Assembly (NCBI GenBank): GCA_964035575.1
Contig: OZ037909.1
Span: 558,001 to 622,000 of the forward strand
DNA: 64,000 bases
Direction of reading: 5' to 3'
From: Rhynchopus sp. YZ270_cl-10
Lineage: Eukaryota > Euglenozoa > Diplonemea > Diplonemida > Diplonemidae
Shown here: one piece after another, positions 19,610 through 30,888 of the stretch
Layout: the number at the start of each line of letters is the position of its first letter
Position numbering within the stretch: the first letter of the stretch is position 1
The notes under the pieces: generated by a model
What the model was told of the DNA's origin: nothing
Database searches by the model: none
The model's input: the letters and a program-made list of their open reading frames with translations, nothing else
Made by a program: the position numbers and the translations under genes

Positions 19610-22459
19610 TCATAATGCAGTTAGATGTTGCGTTAGGTACATTGAGAGTCGTTGGTGGTATGGCAGCAGTGCATTTGATCCATTGGAGAGTGCCATGATC
19701 GCAACGAGCTGTGTGAAGAACTTGTATGAAAGCCCTGCGGATGGGGTGAGCTTTGTGTCTGTATTCTGCGGCTGCAACTGGCAGAAGGCAACTGTGTTGA
19801 GGAGCACTTCTACAGGCATCTCCTGGAACGCCGTCGGCAAGGGCATTGCAGTGAGGAACGTTGAGACCGCCTCCAGGTTCATGACCCCACGCACACCGCT
19901 GGATGCGTACCGTGCAAACACCTTACGAAGCAGGTCCCTTTGTGCCTTCAGTGTCTCCGCAACCCTTTCATCCTCAGTCACCAAGCAGACCAACGCTGTA
20001 TCTGTTTGTGGACAGTTCGCTAGCTTCGCCAACAATGTCAGCAGCTTTGCTTTGTGCGACATCTTATCCGTCTGTGAGATGTAGAATGACAACAGCTGCA
20101 CTGCCCGCACAAACTGTTTAAAAGAAACCCCTACTGCAGGGTCCACCCCACCACCAACATGCTGGAATACCGCTTCACATCCCTCTTGGGTCACAGCGCG
20201 GGAGAACAGCCGCGCATCAGAACACATCAACACCCACTCCTCCAGCCCCAACGACAATGTACGGAACCTATAGTACAGATACACCCGGTAGAGCAACGGA
20301 AACTCTGCATTGAGTGTGAGGCTGAACTGCTTAGTGGTGGCCACGACGTCAACCCCTGTTGAGGGAACGTTTCCAAAGCCGAGGGTGTGCAGTGAGGCTT
20401 TGAACTCTTGGTCGCGAATTTTGATGCGGACTCCGTCCTTTGTCTCTGCAGTCTGTCTGTTGAGGAGGGTGGCACCGTGGTTGCCTATAGCTCCGCCAAG
20501 AACGTTCCATTTCTTGCGTTCCAACACCTTAGCGATAAGCTCCGCACGTCGTTTAGCAACGTGAGAAACATCGAATTCGCCGCGACGCAGCTTTTCTTTG
20601 TGTTCATTGAAAAGCTTTCCAGTAGGTTTGAAGCTGTTCCCATCCAGCAACTCATCTCTTCCGTTGGGAAGCTGCGCGGTGGGGCCAACTTGGGTGCCGT
20701 CCTGCCCAATGTGCTTTTGCTTTCGAGGGTTGTACCCTGAGAACCTCTGCGCCATCACGCAGAGCAGCCCCAACCACGCAGGGTCACTTAGATGAGTAAA
20801 ATGCTGGCTTGTCAACCCCTTCCCACCACCCAGATCCGAGAACAACATAGTAAACCACTTTGCACGCTCTGCGTCGCCCATCCGATCGGGCACGATATGC
20901 GTTGTATCCGTAATGAGAAGGGCAAAGCTCAGAACATGCTTGAAACTCCGCAGCTCTGTGTACAAATTGTTTTTCGAAAGCTGCTTCAGCTGCGGGAAGA
21001 GGTGGTTCAGCAGCGTACAAAAGAAGAGCTCAGCATCCTCCACGTGGTAGGCCAGCACGTCGCCTCCTTGCGCTGGGGCAGGCCCGCCGGGCTGAGGCTC
21101 GAATGCAGAGATTGACGCATTTTTCAAGAATATGTTTATCGGTGGCCGGTCATAGTCTGATAGCGCCAGCTCGATCTCGGCAACGGTGGACAACGGCAGG
21201 TCCGCGGTGTTGACAAGACGCCCCTCGAGGACAGTCACATTCGCCCGCATCGAGGAGATGTTGTCCCGCTCTGCTGAGAGCAGCTCAAAGAGCGCGTCGT
21301 TCTTCTTCCGCTGTGTCCCTTTCTGGTCCTGCAGCTTCAACACCTCGCTCTCCCTCGCCGCAAGCTGTGCCCGTATATCCTCCAACCACTGTGTCAATGA
21401 CTGCGAATTCGACGCGCTCGTCTCCACAAACTTCCGCTGTATGCACTTCGAGGCATACGCCTTCCACCTAAAAAAATGAATGATCTTCACCTTTCTTTTA
21501 CACGAGCTCTGTATCGACATGGCTGTGGCCTCGCTCTTCACCTTCCGCTTCATGACGTGCGCCTTCCAAGATCGGATAATACACCTTAAAGAAAGCTCCT
21601 GCCATTTCCCCACCGTCTGTGTCAACACCCGACCGCAGGTTCTTTGTGATACCGTTAAGATGCGAACACGCTTTAAATACTCATTTGCTTCGTCCTCTGC
21701 TTGAGAAGCTGCAGCAGAGTACATCTGCAGGCCAATCAGGTCTGCCTCTGTGTGTTCTGGCTCGAAGTCTGTGTAGATCGAACTGAAGAGTACACGGAGC
21801 AGCTTCTGCACAACTCCTTTGTAGCTTGTTAGGGTGTCCGCTATGCGCAGGAGGAGAGCCCCTGCGGTTGCTGTGAGAAGAGGATGTGCGTGCGCCTTTT
21901 TCACCTTTTCTGTCGTCTCCTTCTCGGTAGGTGTCTGTGGTGGGGTCACCAAAGCCCGCGCACTTTCCAAAATAAACTCTGTAGCAGACGCAACCGAGTC
22001 GTAATCCTTCACACCACGTTTGTGCATCCCCAACAGCTCCTTGTAAACGTACTTCAAACTCTCCTCTGAAGTCTCCTCCATGCTCACAGAGCCGCCCATA
22101 CGGCGTCGTTGAGAACGTTCCTTCTGCTGACGTACTTTGTGGCCGATTTTATCAAACTTTGCTTGATGGTGATTGAACAAACATGGTGTGACCGAACGGA
22201 GGGGAACCACCACAGGGTCTGCCGGAGGGGTAGGTGTCACCGTCTGGCATCGTGACGGTGCGCGAGACGGCGCATGCTTCCACACAAAGGTACGCATCCC
22301 GGACTTCGTCGGCAGATCGCTCTCTGGAGGAAAGTTGAGGCGGGGCGATAGCAAACAGGTATCATGCGAGAACGTCGCTGTCGGTACATACTCCTCTGCG
22401 GTAGGATAACGGTGCGCATTGAAACCATGAATGTTGAGGCGCTGGTCTTGGTTCTCCAT
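19610..22459 (-). CDS. 949-residue coiled protein with Sfi1-like tryptophan repeats
   Basis: A single long frame starting MENQDQRLNIHGF. Residues 1-130 are Pro/Thr-rich and look disordered. The middle (about 285-345) has helical units with Trp: GKWQELSLRCIIRSWKAHV and IIHFFRWKAYASKCIQRKF, resembling the centrin-binding repeats of Sfi1-type proteins of basal bodies and flagella. A coiled coil follows (LAARESEVLKLQDQKGTQRK). The region around 480-580 (LFPQLKQLSKNNLYTELRSF) could be calponin-homology-like, but weakly. The C-terminal third is helical with an EF-hand-like layout and no clear calcium loop. A cytoskeletal or flagellar role is inferred only; no family is firmly recognised. Confidence 0.7.
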   Translation of the reverse strand: MENQDQRLNIHGFNAHRYPTAEEYVPTATFSHDTCLLSPRLNFPPESDLPTKSGMRTFVWKHAPSRAPSRCQTVTPTPPADPVVVPLRSVTPCLFNHHQAKFDKIGHKVRQQKERSQRRRMGGSVSMEETSEESLKYVYKELLGMHKRGVKDYDSVASATEFILESARALVTPPQTPTEKETTEKVKKAHAHPLLTATAGALLLRIADTLTSYKGVVQKLLRVLFSSIYTDFEPEHTEADLIGLQMYSAAASQAEDEANEYLKRVRILTVSQRTCGRVLTQTVGKWQELSLRCIIRSWKAHVMKRKVKSEATAMSIQSSCKRKVKIIHFFRWKAYASKCIQRKFVETSASNSQSLTQWLEDIRAQLAARESEVLKLQDQKGTQRKKNDALFELLSAERDNISSMRANVTVLEGRLVNTADLPLSTVAEIELALSDYDRPPINIFLKNASISAFEPQPGGPAPAQGGDVLAYHVEDAELFFCTLLNHLFPQLKQLSKNNLYTELRSFKHVLSFALLITDTTHIVPDRMGDAERAKWFTMLFSDLGGGKGLTSQHFTHLSDPAWLGLLCVMAQRFSGYNPRKQKHIGQDGTQVGPTAQLPNGRDELLDGNSFKPTGKLFNEHKEKLRRGEFDVSHVAKRRAELIAKVLERKKWNVLGGAIGNHGATLLNRQTAETKDGVRIKIRDQEFKASLHTLGFGNVPSTGVDVVATTKQFSLTLNAEFPLLYRVYLYYRFRTLSLGLEEWVLMCSDARLFSRAVTQEGCEAVFQHVGGGVDPAVGVSFKQFVRAVQLLSFYISQTDKMSHKAKLLTLLAKLANCPQTDTALVCLVTEDERVAETLKAQRDLLRKVFARYASSGVRGVMNLEAVSTFLTAMPLPTAFQEMPVEVLLNTVAFCQLQPQNTDTKLTPSAGLSYKFFTQLVAIMALSNGSNALLPYHQRLSMYLTQHLTAL

Positions 22460-22526
22460 TTGAAAAAAAAATTAAAAACAAAACAAAAAGGATCTGTTAG
22501 GTGGCGTGGTTCGAGAAAGAGAAGGT

Positions 22527-22560
22527 GAAAGTGCAAACGCCTCACCATTCATTCAGAGAA
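22527..22560 (+). repeat. repeat family C copy
   Basis: Reads GGTGAAAGTGCAAACGCC then TCACCATTCATTC. It lies about 70 bp upstream of the 949-residue gene's start codon. Confidence 0.65.
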
Positions 22561-23053
22561 ATGTGTCGTTCGTCAGCCATACAAAGTGGTGTGTCCACAC
22601 GAAGCACTCCGTCACCTTTTTTTCACGACGATGAGAACCCTTCTGGGACTTCTGTTTGATACAGCAGGGCACTCACTGTTTTCGCCAAGATCGGGTGAGG
22701 GTGTTGAATACATGAACACTCCCTAGAATGATTGATCAAAACCCGCGAGACATTTCATTTTTTGGATTGCTGAATGAACAAAAAGAAGGGCGGAGGGAAC
22801 ATCACGTTAACGCTATTCACGAATCGGTGTGATCATATATCCTGACTGACAAAATACCATCGCATCCCTTCCCCCTCCCCACAGATAACGCCCTTTCCCT
22901 TACCCCAGCCTCTGAGGCTCTGCTGCCTCTCAGGCTCTGACGGTGCTGAGAATTGGAATATTTTTTTTTTTGCCTTCTTGACTGATGCAATATTCTTTTG
23001 ACTGATCTCTTCCTTGAGAAAAAAAAATTTGGAGGGCACCCCCTTATGCCCTC

Positions 23054-25128
23054 TTACGCTTTGCTTTGCCGTTCCTTTCTGTCATCCCTCTTCTGTTTCG
23101 CGACTCTGTTGGGTAATTGTGTTGTATAGTGTTATGTTGTGCAATATCGATAATGAACCCAAGACCAAATAACAATGTTTTTTTTGAAAAATTGTTGGAG
23201 GAGTGTAGTTGCCTCGGTTGTGTTGCCACAGTTGTGCAATTTCTACTGTCATTTTTTTTTGGTCAATATCATCAAAAACAACCAAGGGCTGAGGTATGTT
23301 CAGGACATCTCACCCTTGTGGCAAATGGTATACAGTATTACAACAAACACCGGGTGGGGTGTAAAAACATAGGTGAATTTTTTTTTGAGAAACATACCCC
23401 TTCTTAATCTTGCTCGCAGCAGACGCTGCGGCTCCCTGCTGTGGTGCCCACTGCTTTGTCAACTTTTGCAGGTCCCGCGTCAATCCCTGAATAGAGTGTG
23501 AAGTGAGGTTGGTCACTTTAAGAAAAAAAGCCTTCTTCACAAAGGTGAAGCCGGAATATAATACGTTGTTTGATCTTCTCAGAATTTTGCAATCAGCTTT
23601 TTTTGGGAACTTCAATAGTGCAAAATATGCGGAAAATTATTTGCTAATCAAGAAGAATATTGTTAAAGACCCGAGGGGGGTTATTTCTCTCTTGTGGTGG
23701 GGGGGGTGCTCTGCCCCTACCTCCACCTCTTCCCCCGTTCTCTCACATCGAGTCCACAGCATACCTTGTCCTTGTTCGCGTGCGCACCCTCCCAAAGGTT
23801 CCCTTCCTCAACGGTAGCGATCTTGCCACGAAGCGGTTCCTTCTTCTTCGGCATCGGAGCACCGAACGAACCCTGTTGTCTCTTCAGCTTTTGCATTTCG
23901 GTGAACGACTGTATTTTTTTTGTGGATGTTTTTAATTATGTTGCAAAAAGAATTTGCTCAGAGCCTCCTCCAAGGTTAGTACACCTTGCTCACAATGCAA
24001 AGCAAAATAGGAGGAATTAACTAAAAAGAGACCTTGAAAGTACCTCTCTGCCAATCGAACCCCAGAGGGCACGTTGTATCCCTCACAGTTCTAGGACTGT
24101 ATGATGTGCAAGCATTGCATCAACTTTTTTTTGTTTGGCGTTAGGCTATCATGGCCGCGATTTAGATTGCACCAAAAAAGCAAATTACAACATACCACCG
24201 GATCTGCCTCTGACCTATGTTTCCTAAGCTTGTCATCCTTCTCCTGCGACCTGTGCTGGCACCGTTTCGCACGCACCTCGCGTCCCTGGAGGTACTGTCC
24301 GTTGATGAGCTTCCATGCCTCGTTGGCGTCTGCTTGGGTGGCGAAGGAGACAAACCCAAAACCCTTACCCTTGCGCGTCACCTTGTCCTTGATGAGACGC
24401 ACCTTCTGCACCGCGACACCCTTCGACTCAACGAAGTTACGCAGCTCCTCCTCCTCAAGCTCGAGCAGCAGGTTTCCAAGGAACAGCGATGTGTCAGACT
24501 CGAAGGGCGTCGGGCCACCCTTGCACGGCTCCACACGGATGTGGTGCTCCATAAACGCACTCCCATTAAGCCCCAACGCCTTCTGGTACGACGTCTGCGA
24601 CGGCAGGTACACAAACGCTGCGCACGTCCCCTCATCCTTCAGCTTCCCCTTGATAAGGTTAAGCTTCTGTGTCTTGAACAGACCCTTGTCGTCCTTCTTA
24701 TGGTTGAAGTGCTGCAGACGGACGCGGACAGTCAGTTTGCTTGACTCCGAGGGATCGCAGCATTTTTTAAAGATTTGCTCTAATTCACGCTTTTCTGTGT
24801 CGTTTGGGAGGTTGTCGACGAATACTGTGGTCTTTTCACGTTCGGTTTCTTCGCTTTCAGGTCTGATAACCTTTCCTGCACCAGACATGTAGACAACAAG
24901 CGCACGGTCGTACGCTGGGTTCTTCTTCCTTTTCTTTGGAACGTGTTTGAACACATCCTTCGGGTCCTGTGGGGTGGCGGCCTCGCCTCCAGCGGTTGCT
25001 GAGAACAGTGCTGAGAGGGCCGACGATGATGCGTCGGGTGCAACACCTTCAGGGGTCTCGGGGGTAGGGGTAGGTGGGGATGCTGGTGCCTCAGCCTCAG
25101 CCTCCTCCTCGTGTGCTCGTTTGCCCAT
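23054..25128 (-). CDS. Nop12/RBM34-like RNA-binding protein, four exons
   Basis: The exons are 25128-24196, 23908-23765, 23486-23398 and 23105-23054, joining to 405 residues. Introns of 287, 278 and 292 nt start GTATGT, GTATGC and GTATGT and end CAG. Frame is kept across all junctions, giving a C-terminus of VAKQKRDDRKERQSKA. The N-terminal 95 residues are acidic and Pro-rich. RRM1 spans about 97-205 (TVFVDNL as RNP2). RRM2 spans about 216-292 (SLFLGNL; KGKGFGFVSF as RNP1). Two RRMs with a Lys-rich tail match Nop12/RBM34, nucleolar factors in 25S/28S rRNA maturation. A repeat family H copy lies in intron 3, and a family A copy lies 156 bp upstream of the start. Confidence 0.85.
23190..23258 (+). 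repeat. repeat family H copy inside a Nop12-like gene intron
   Basis: TTGTTGGAGGAGTGTAGTTG and CCTCGGTTGTGTTGCCACAG match 33550-33620 with few changes. It lies wholly in the last intron of the RNA-binding protein gene. Confidence 0.8.
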
Positions 25129-25188
25129 TTTTGGGGAAAGTGTGTGTTATTGTGTATATGTTGACCCCTGAAGAAGGTGGAGTGGTGT

Positions 25189-25255
25189 TGGTGTGGCTGA
25201 CGACCCCAAAATAGCAGAAAATAGCAGAAAATAGCACCCCCTTTCAGCCACACCA
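25189..25255. mobile_element. 67-bp TIR element with AAAATAGCAG units
   Basis: Ends are TGGTGTGGCTGA and TCAGCCACACCA, exact reverse complements. The interior is repeats of AAAATAGCAG plus CACCCCC. Relatives lie at 41254-41318 and 41319-41402. Confidence 0.75.
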
Positions 25256-25283
25256 GGTGTTCCAATTCAGAGAGGAGAAAAAA

Positions 25284-25396
25284 AAGTTGATTTGAAATAC
25301 AAAGCCCTCTCGTGAACAGTGTACCTTGGTACGGTTGTACGGGGGTGGACACCCGAACCATGCAGTCTTACATCCATTTCGTGGTTTACATCTGAT
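25284..25396 (+). repeat. repeat family A, full copy
   Basis: Runs from AGTTGATTTGAAATACAAAG through CCCTCTCGTGAACAGTGTAC to TTTCGTGGTTTACATCTGAT. It lies between the Nop12-like start and Hsp90. Confidence 0.85.
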
Positions 25397-26235
25397 ATAA
25401 AAAAAAAACGGAAAAGTTTATAAGATGAGGCGAAGTGGCTCATGTTGTTGTAGACGTGGTTCTCGAAGTATGCATCTGCAGGGGGAAATAGAGAGGCGAG
25501 AAAAGTGGATAGGTGAGGGGAGAACATTTTTTTTTATATATATATTGCAGAAAAAGGTTGTTGGTCTCTTTTCTTTTTCTTTTGTTTTTTTCTTCTTTTT
25601 TAATAATTTTTTTTTGGCTAGGTTTTCGACTCCTCAAATAAGAGACAAAAAATCATGCCAAATGAACTAAAAAAAATGAAATGTGGCAAAAAGAGGAAGG
25701 CACGGAGTAAAAGAGAGAAAAAAAACTATACCGTATTATAAATGCTACCGATGAAGGAGCAAATGCAAAACGGTGAATATTTCTTTTTCCCTTCCAAAAA
25801 AAATAATAAATGAAATTGCACAGAGAAACAAGGAGGCTCGCTTCTTCTGACGAACAATAACCCAAAAAAAAAAAAATGTGCTTTGAATCTACTAAAATTG
25901 AAAAGAACGGAGAACTTTTTTTTGTTTTTTTTTTTTGTGTGCGAAGACCACAGGCAAGTTTTGAGAGTGGTCCCTCCACCGATAATACCTCCTTCTTTTT
26001 TTTTTTAATGCTCCATCTCACGCATTTTTTTTTTAAAGTTTGGTTTCTTTTTTTTACTTCGAACCTCACGTTGATGGCATTTTTTTTTTCCGACGAATCG
26101 TAGTTGTTTTAATATTTTTTCCTAAATTAGATACCCTGCTCTCGCAGGGGGGGACAGTTTTTTTTTATTAATGCATCTCAAAGGACGTGATCGCTTTTTA
26201 TTTATTTTGTTATTTTTTTTATATTTTCCGTAGGC

Positions 26236-28347
26236 TTAGTCGACCTCCTCCATCTTGGAGTCACCCTCCTCCTCGTCGTCGTTGTTGGCGGCAACGGGCT
26301 CCTCCTCCTCGTCATCGTCGTCAATGCTGAGTCCGAGCTTGATCATACGGTGGATACGCTCGGCGTAGGACGAAGGGTCCTCAAGGGCGAACCCAGAGGT
26401 GAGGAGCGAGGTCTCGTGCAGAAGCAGCACAAGGTCCTTCACGGTCTTGTCGTTGGCGTCGCTGTCGGCCTTCGACTTCAGGGTCTTGACAATGGGGTGG
26501 GTGGGGTTGATCTCCATGGTCTTCTTCGACTGCATGTAGCTCGAGGAGGAGGAGTCACGGAGCGCCTGCATCTTCATGATCTGCTCCATGTGTGCGGACC
26601 ATCCGTACTCGGAGGTCACCAGGCAGCACGGTGCCTGGGCAAGACGGTCGGACAGCATCACCTTCTCGACCTTGTCGCCAAGGATGTCCTTCATGGTCTT
26701 GCACAGTGTCTCGTAGGCAGCCTTCTCCTCCTCAGCCTTCTTCTTCTCCTCCTCGGTCTCCTCGAACTTCAGTCCCTCCTTGGTCACACAGCGGAACTTC
26801 TTGTCCTCGTACTCCTTGAGCTGCTGCATGGCGTACTCGTCGATGGGGTCGGTCATGAGGAGCACCTCGTATCCACGCTTCTTGCACTGCTCGATGAAGG
26901 GAGAGTTCTCCAGCTTGCCCTTGGACTCACCGGTGATGTAGAAGAGCTCGGTCTGTCCCTCCTTCATGCGGGTGACGTAGTCCTTCAGGGAGGTCATCTC
27001 CTCACCGCTCTTGGTCGAGTAGTAACGCATGAACTCAGCAAGCTTCTTGCGGTTCTGGGAGTCCTCGTGGATTCCGAGCTTCACGTTCTTGCCGAAGTGC
27101 TCGTAGAACTTGGCGTAGTCCTCCTTGTTCTCGGACAGCTCCTCGAACATCTCAAGCACCTTCTTCACGATGTTCTTCTTGATCACCTTCAGGATCTTGT
27201 TCTGCTGGAGGTTCTCACGGGAGATGTTCAGGGGAAGGTCCTCGGAGTCGACAATTCCCTTGACGAAGGAGAGCCACTCAGGGATGAGGTCCTCGCAGTT
27301 GTCCATGATGAACACACGGCGCACGTACAGCTTGATGTTGTTCTTCTTCTTGTTGGGCTCGAACTGGTCGAAGGGCGCACGGCGGGGGATGAAGAGGATG
27401 GCACGGAACTCGAGCTGTCCCTCAACAGCGAAGTGCTTCACGGCAAGGTGGTCCTCCCAGTCGTTGGAGATGGCCTTGTAGAACGAGGCGTACTCGTCCT
27501 TGGTGATCTCCTTGGGGTCACGGGTCCACAGGGGCTTGTTCTTGTTCAGCTTCTCCATCTCCTTGGTCACCTCCTTCACCTTCTTGGTCTTCTTGGCCTT
27601 CTCGTCCTTGACCTCCTCCACCTTGGGCTCGTCGTCACCCTCCTCCTTCTCCTTGGGGGTCTCGTCCTTCTTCTCCTCCTCCTCCTCGTCCTCGTCGTCG
27701 GTAACCTCCTTCTCGTTGGTCTTCTCCACCTCAAGCTCAATGTCGTATCCAATGAACTCAGAGTGCTTCTTGACAAGGTCCTTGATGCGCTTCTCCTCAA
27801 GGTACTCCAGCTGGTCGTCCTTCAGGTGGCAGATGATGCGGGTACCACGCTTCAGGTCAGGGTCGTCGTGCTTGGCGACGGTGAAGGTTCCTCCGGCAGC
27901 GGACTCCCAGATGTGGCACTCGTCGTCGTTGTTCTTCGACATGACGGTGACACGGTCGGACACCAGGTAGGCGGAGTAGAATCCCACTCCGAACTGACCA
28001 ATCATGGACATGTCGGCACCAGCCTCAAGCGCCTCCATGAAGGACTTGGTTCCAGAGCGTGCAATGGTTCCAAGGTTGTTGACAAGGTCGGCCTTGGTCA
28101 TACCGATACCGGTGTCGGTGATGGTGATGGTCTTGTTGGCCTTGTCCGCGTGGATCTGGATGTGCATGCGGTCCTCATCACCAAGGGCCTCCTTGTCCAG
28201 AAGGGATTGGTGGCGGATCTTGTCAAGCGCGTCGGAGGAGTTCGAGATCAACTCACGAAGGAAGATTTCCTTGTTGGAGTAGAAGGTGTTGATGATCAGA
28301 CTCATCAACTGGTTGATCTCCGCCTGGAATGCGAAAGTCTCCGTCAT
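26236..28347 (-). CDS. HSP90: cytosolic heat shock protein 90 (HSP83 type)
   Basis: A 703-residue intact single-exon gene. The GHKL ATPase motifs are in order: NSSDALD (about 35-42), DTGIGMT, and [12 protein letters not shown] charged linker lies near 215-265, then the middle domain with the catalytic-loop segment [14 protein letters not shown], and the C-terminal dimerisation domain. It ends MEEVD, the docking site for TPR co-chaperones, so the protein is cytosolic rather than ER or mitochondrial. The sequence is strikingly similar to kinetoplastid HSP83 ([41 protein letters not shown]). Codon use is strongly biased to C and G endings, as expected of a highly expressed gene. A TTCCTTACAG tract about 40 nt upstream of the ATG is a plausible splice-leader acceptor. 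Confidence 0.98.
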   Translation of the reverse strand: MTETFAFQAEINQLMSLIINTFYSNKEIFLRELISNSSDALDKIRHQSLLDKEALGDEDRMHIQIHADKANKTITITDTGIGMTKADLVNNLGTIARSGTKSFMEALEAGADMSMIGQFGVGFYSAYLVSDRVTVMSKNNDDECHIWESAAGGTFTVAKHDDPDLKRGTRIICHLKDDQLEYLEEKRIKDLVKKHSEFIGYDIELEVEKTNEKEVTDDEDEEEEEKKDETPKEKEEGDDEPKVEEVKDEKAKKTKKVKEVTKEMEKLNKNKPLWTRDPKEITKDEYASFYKAISNDWEDHLAVKHFAVEGQLEFRAILFIPRRAPFDQFEPNKKKNNIKLYVRRVFIMDNCEDLIPEWLSFVKGIVDSEDLPLNISRENLQQNKILKVIKKNIVKKVLEMFEELSENKEDYAKFYEHFGKNVKLGIHEDSQNRKKLAEFMRYYSTKSGEEMTSLKDYVTRMKEGQTELFYITGESKGKLENSPFIEQCKKRGYEVLLMTDPIDEYAMQQLKEYEDKKFRCVTKEGLKFEETEEEKKKAEEEKAAYETLCKTMKDILGDKVEKVMLSDRLAQAPCCLVTSEYGWSAHMEQIMKMQALRDSSSSSYMQSKKTMEINPTHPIVKTLKSKADSDANDKTVKDLVLLLHETSLLTSGFALEDPSSYAERIHRMIKLGLSIDDDDEEEEPVAANNDDEEEGDSKMEEVD

Positions 28348-29719
28348 TTTGAGTTTTTTTTTTTGTTGTCTTAAACTAGATGGCTATCTGTAAGGAATAT
28401 GTATGGGTATGTATGGGGTAGGGACAGAAGAACAAAACAAAAAAAAACCCCCCGCTTTTTTTGTATATAACGAACGTCTCGGGGAAGGGGGGGAAGGGGG
28501 AAATGTGGTTGAACAAAACAGAATCATAATAAAAAAAACGCCCCGCCGCCCCTCCCTCCCGCCCCATTCTTTCCCTTCCCACCCCTCTTCACCCGCCCCC
28601 ATCCCCCTATGACATATCGACAGTGTTATCCAGGCTTCGAAAATAGAATCGGGGATCTGAGGGGGAGGTAAACGGACGGAACACGCTGCACCCCAACCCT
28701 CCCACATAAGTTACAACATCAAAAGAGAGGGACAACCGGCACAAAACAAACCCCACCCACCCGCCCGCCCGCCCACCCCACCCTACCCCATGTTTTTCGT
28801 GCTTGTGTTAAATAATAAAAATAAAACTCAGGGGTTAAGTTAGGATTTCACAACCGGGTACCCAAGAGCTAACTTAACCCCTGACAAGATATTGTACCTT
28901 CCTTCCCGACCCCCCACAGCACCATTCGACTCCTCAGCCCCACCGAACCCCTTCAACGCCATGCAAAGTAGAGAAAATAAACCAGAGGTGTCTAGCAGGT
29001 TCCTCTGAAAGTAACGAAAAAAGAAAAAACTAACAAAAACAAAATTTTGAATAAAGTCCCCCGCCAAAAGTGCTATTAAACCCGCAAGATGAAGACGCAG
29101 ATATCTTCCAAGAAAACACACTCATGCTTCGGGGGATACGTGGTGGTAAAACAACATGGTTTTTTAAAAAAAAAAATAAATAAATTGTTGGAATCGTGTG
29201 TTGACTGCGCAAGCTCCACGTTCCATTTTTAATTTTTGTTTGGTTTCACAACGTCCCATTGCTTCTTCTTTTTCTTTTTTGAAAACTGGAACCTCACATT
29301 CGACGTGCAAAATTCCTTGATAATACACGCCTGAACGCAGTTTTCCCCCTATTCCTTATCTCTTTTTTTCCCTTTTTTTTTTTTTGTGAAAAATACTTTG
29401 CCGAATTTGAGGGGGAGAAAACGGTGCGAGAGGAGTCCTTCGACACAAAATAAGGGGCGGAGAGGGAGGGTAATGGACTTGGTTACGACTACGCCTTTCT
29501 CACTGAAAGATCCTGTAAAAAGATTAAGATATAATTTTCAATCGAAAGATGTAAAAAGAAAAAGAGGGGATAAAGTGGGTAAAAGGCCGATTGATCAATA
29601 GACATTCAAGAAAACACATAATAAAGAGAGAATGCAATTGAAAGCACATCACCCACACCAAGAAAAGTTTGTGAGATGATATCGGTCGTCTGCAACATAT
29701 GTTCTCCCCTCTTCTGTCG
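28348..29719. other. intergenic region between Hsp90 and NDUFS1-like gene
   Basis: No supported gene. It has a C/T-rich stretch (28470-28790) with CCCGCCCGCCCGCCC near 28757, and a 16-bp inverted repeat at 28829-28884 (TCAGGGGTTAAGTTAG and its complement). An open minus-strand stretch at 28840-29004 after a TTTCAG was considered as a last exon of the neighbouring gene but overlaps this hairpin. Confidence 0.5.
28829..28884. repeat. inverted repeat hairpin
   Basis: TCAGGGGTTAAGTTAG at the left and CTAACTTAACCCCTGA at the right, separated by about 24 bases. Confidence 0.8.
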
Positions 29720-30888
29720 TTAGCATACCTCCCCGGAAGGGTTCACGGCTCCTACGGGACAGAGGTTCGCCGCTTTGTAGTTGTCCGAGAGCATTATGTC
29801 GTTATTGGACACCTGTGTCGTGTTGTGGTATGTTGTGTCATGTTGTTAATGCCTAGTGAGGGTAATTCTTGCGCAGAATATGGCCCTAAGTGTGTCATGT
29901 TGTGTCATGGTGGGTGACAAAGAAAGAGAAGTTGAAAGTGCAAACGTCTCACCGTTCATCATGAAAGAAAGAAATTCAGCCCATATTCCTACCAACTCTC
30001 GACGGGAGGGGGGGAAAAATGGACTGAAAATAAATTGAAAGGTTGGTAAGGTGATGATCCTTTGGGTAAAGACACCCAAGATGTGGAGGAGCCGTCTGCT
30101 ACTATGCAGCACCATACCTTGTTCGGCACGAACGTGGTGATTTCGCAGATCCCACCACGTCCGCACATTCCCCAGGACCACTCCTTTGTCTCCTCCTGCA
30201 CCCACCGCGTGCACCGTGTGCAGTGGATGCACTTCGAGAACTGCGTCTCGATGGCTTTGTCAATGGGCTTGTCGTATGACGCGTGTTTGTTCTCACGGAA
30301 ACGTACGTGAGGCGATCCGTATTCGTAGGTGATGTCCTGGAGATCGCATCTGTACTGCTGCGGGCAGATTGGGCAGTCGAGGGGATGGTTGATGATAAGG
30401 ATTTCGACGTTGCCTTCCCGTGCAGTGGCGACGAGACGGGTGTCGGTGAGGATGGACATGCCTGCTGCGACAGGGGTGGCGCAGGCGACGATGATGTTCT
30501 GTGTGCCCGCAGGCTGAACCATGCACATTCTGCAGTTTCCTGCAACGGAAAGGTTGGGGTGGTAGCAGAACTTTGGGATTGTGATGCCCTCCCGCACACA
30601 CACTTCTATCAGCGACTCCTCGTTCGGCTCTATCGGCACGGGCTTGTAATTTATGAACATGATCGCACGGGCCGGGCTCTTTGGGCGTGCGTTCTTGTCA
30701 AGCGTGTTCTCGTACACCTCTTTGTTGCCCTGGTATGAGTTGTCGCGTGCTGCAGTCGGTGCCAGTGAGTCGTACATAACACTACCTCTATTGTGCTTGA
30801 CTGCCTCAGAGGCGTTGATGACATCTTCGATGTTTCGTCTGACCTGTTTGCAGAGCGCTCGACGCGAGTGTACTTTAAGGGTTTGCAT
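29720..30888 (-). CDS. NDUFS1: complex I 75-kDa subunit (NDUFS1/NuoG), N-terminal Fe-S module
   Basis: Exon 1 is 30888-30118 (257 codons from MQTLKVHSRR). Exon 2 is 29812-29729, after a 305-nt intron (GTATGG...CAG). Exon 1 has a basic, presequence-like start and then the ferredoxin domain with Cys 108, 119, 122 and 136 (2Fe-2S), CPICPQQYRCDLQD (Cys 172, 175, 181) and CIHCTRC (Cys 220, 223, 226). Exon 2 supplies the fourth ligand in NLCPVGA. In the mitochondrial matrix arm these clusters pass electrons from NADH to ubiquinone. After exon 2 (PSGE) the DNA reads GTATGCTAA: either a third intron starts there or the protein stops two codons later. The molybdopterin-like C-terminal domain (usually about 400 residues more) is not found before Hsp90. 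A family C repeat lies in the intron. Confidence 0.85.
29928..29962 (+). repeat. repeat family C copy inside the NDUFS1-like intron
   Basis: GAAGTTGAAAGTGCAAACG followed by TCTCACCGTTCATC. It lies between exon 2 and exon 1. Confidence 0.7.

Larger units (their letters stand above)
25129..26235. other. intergenic region between Nop12-like and Hsp90 genes
   Basis: Contains the repeats listed at 25189 and 25284, a long T-rich tract (25530-26130) that is probably the Hsp90 3' flank, and no supported gene. Confidence 0.5.

Noticed and set aside
26350-28374. 674-codon plus-strand open frame opposite Hsp90
   Set aside because: It is the antisense shadow of a highly biased GC-rich gene; its Leu/Val/His-rich translation matches no protein.
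28840-29004. Possible last exon of the NDUFS1-like gene (RNLLDTSGLFSLLCMALKGF ... YPVVKS) after a TTTCAG
   Set aside because: It has no similarity to the NDUFS1 C-terminus, and its end lies within a 16-bp inverted repeat. It is kept only as something RNA-seq could settle.
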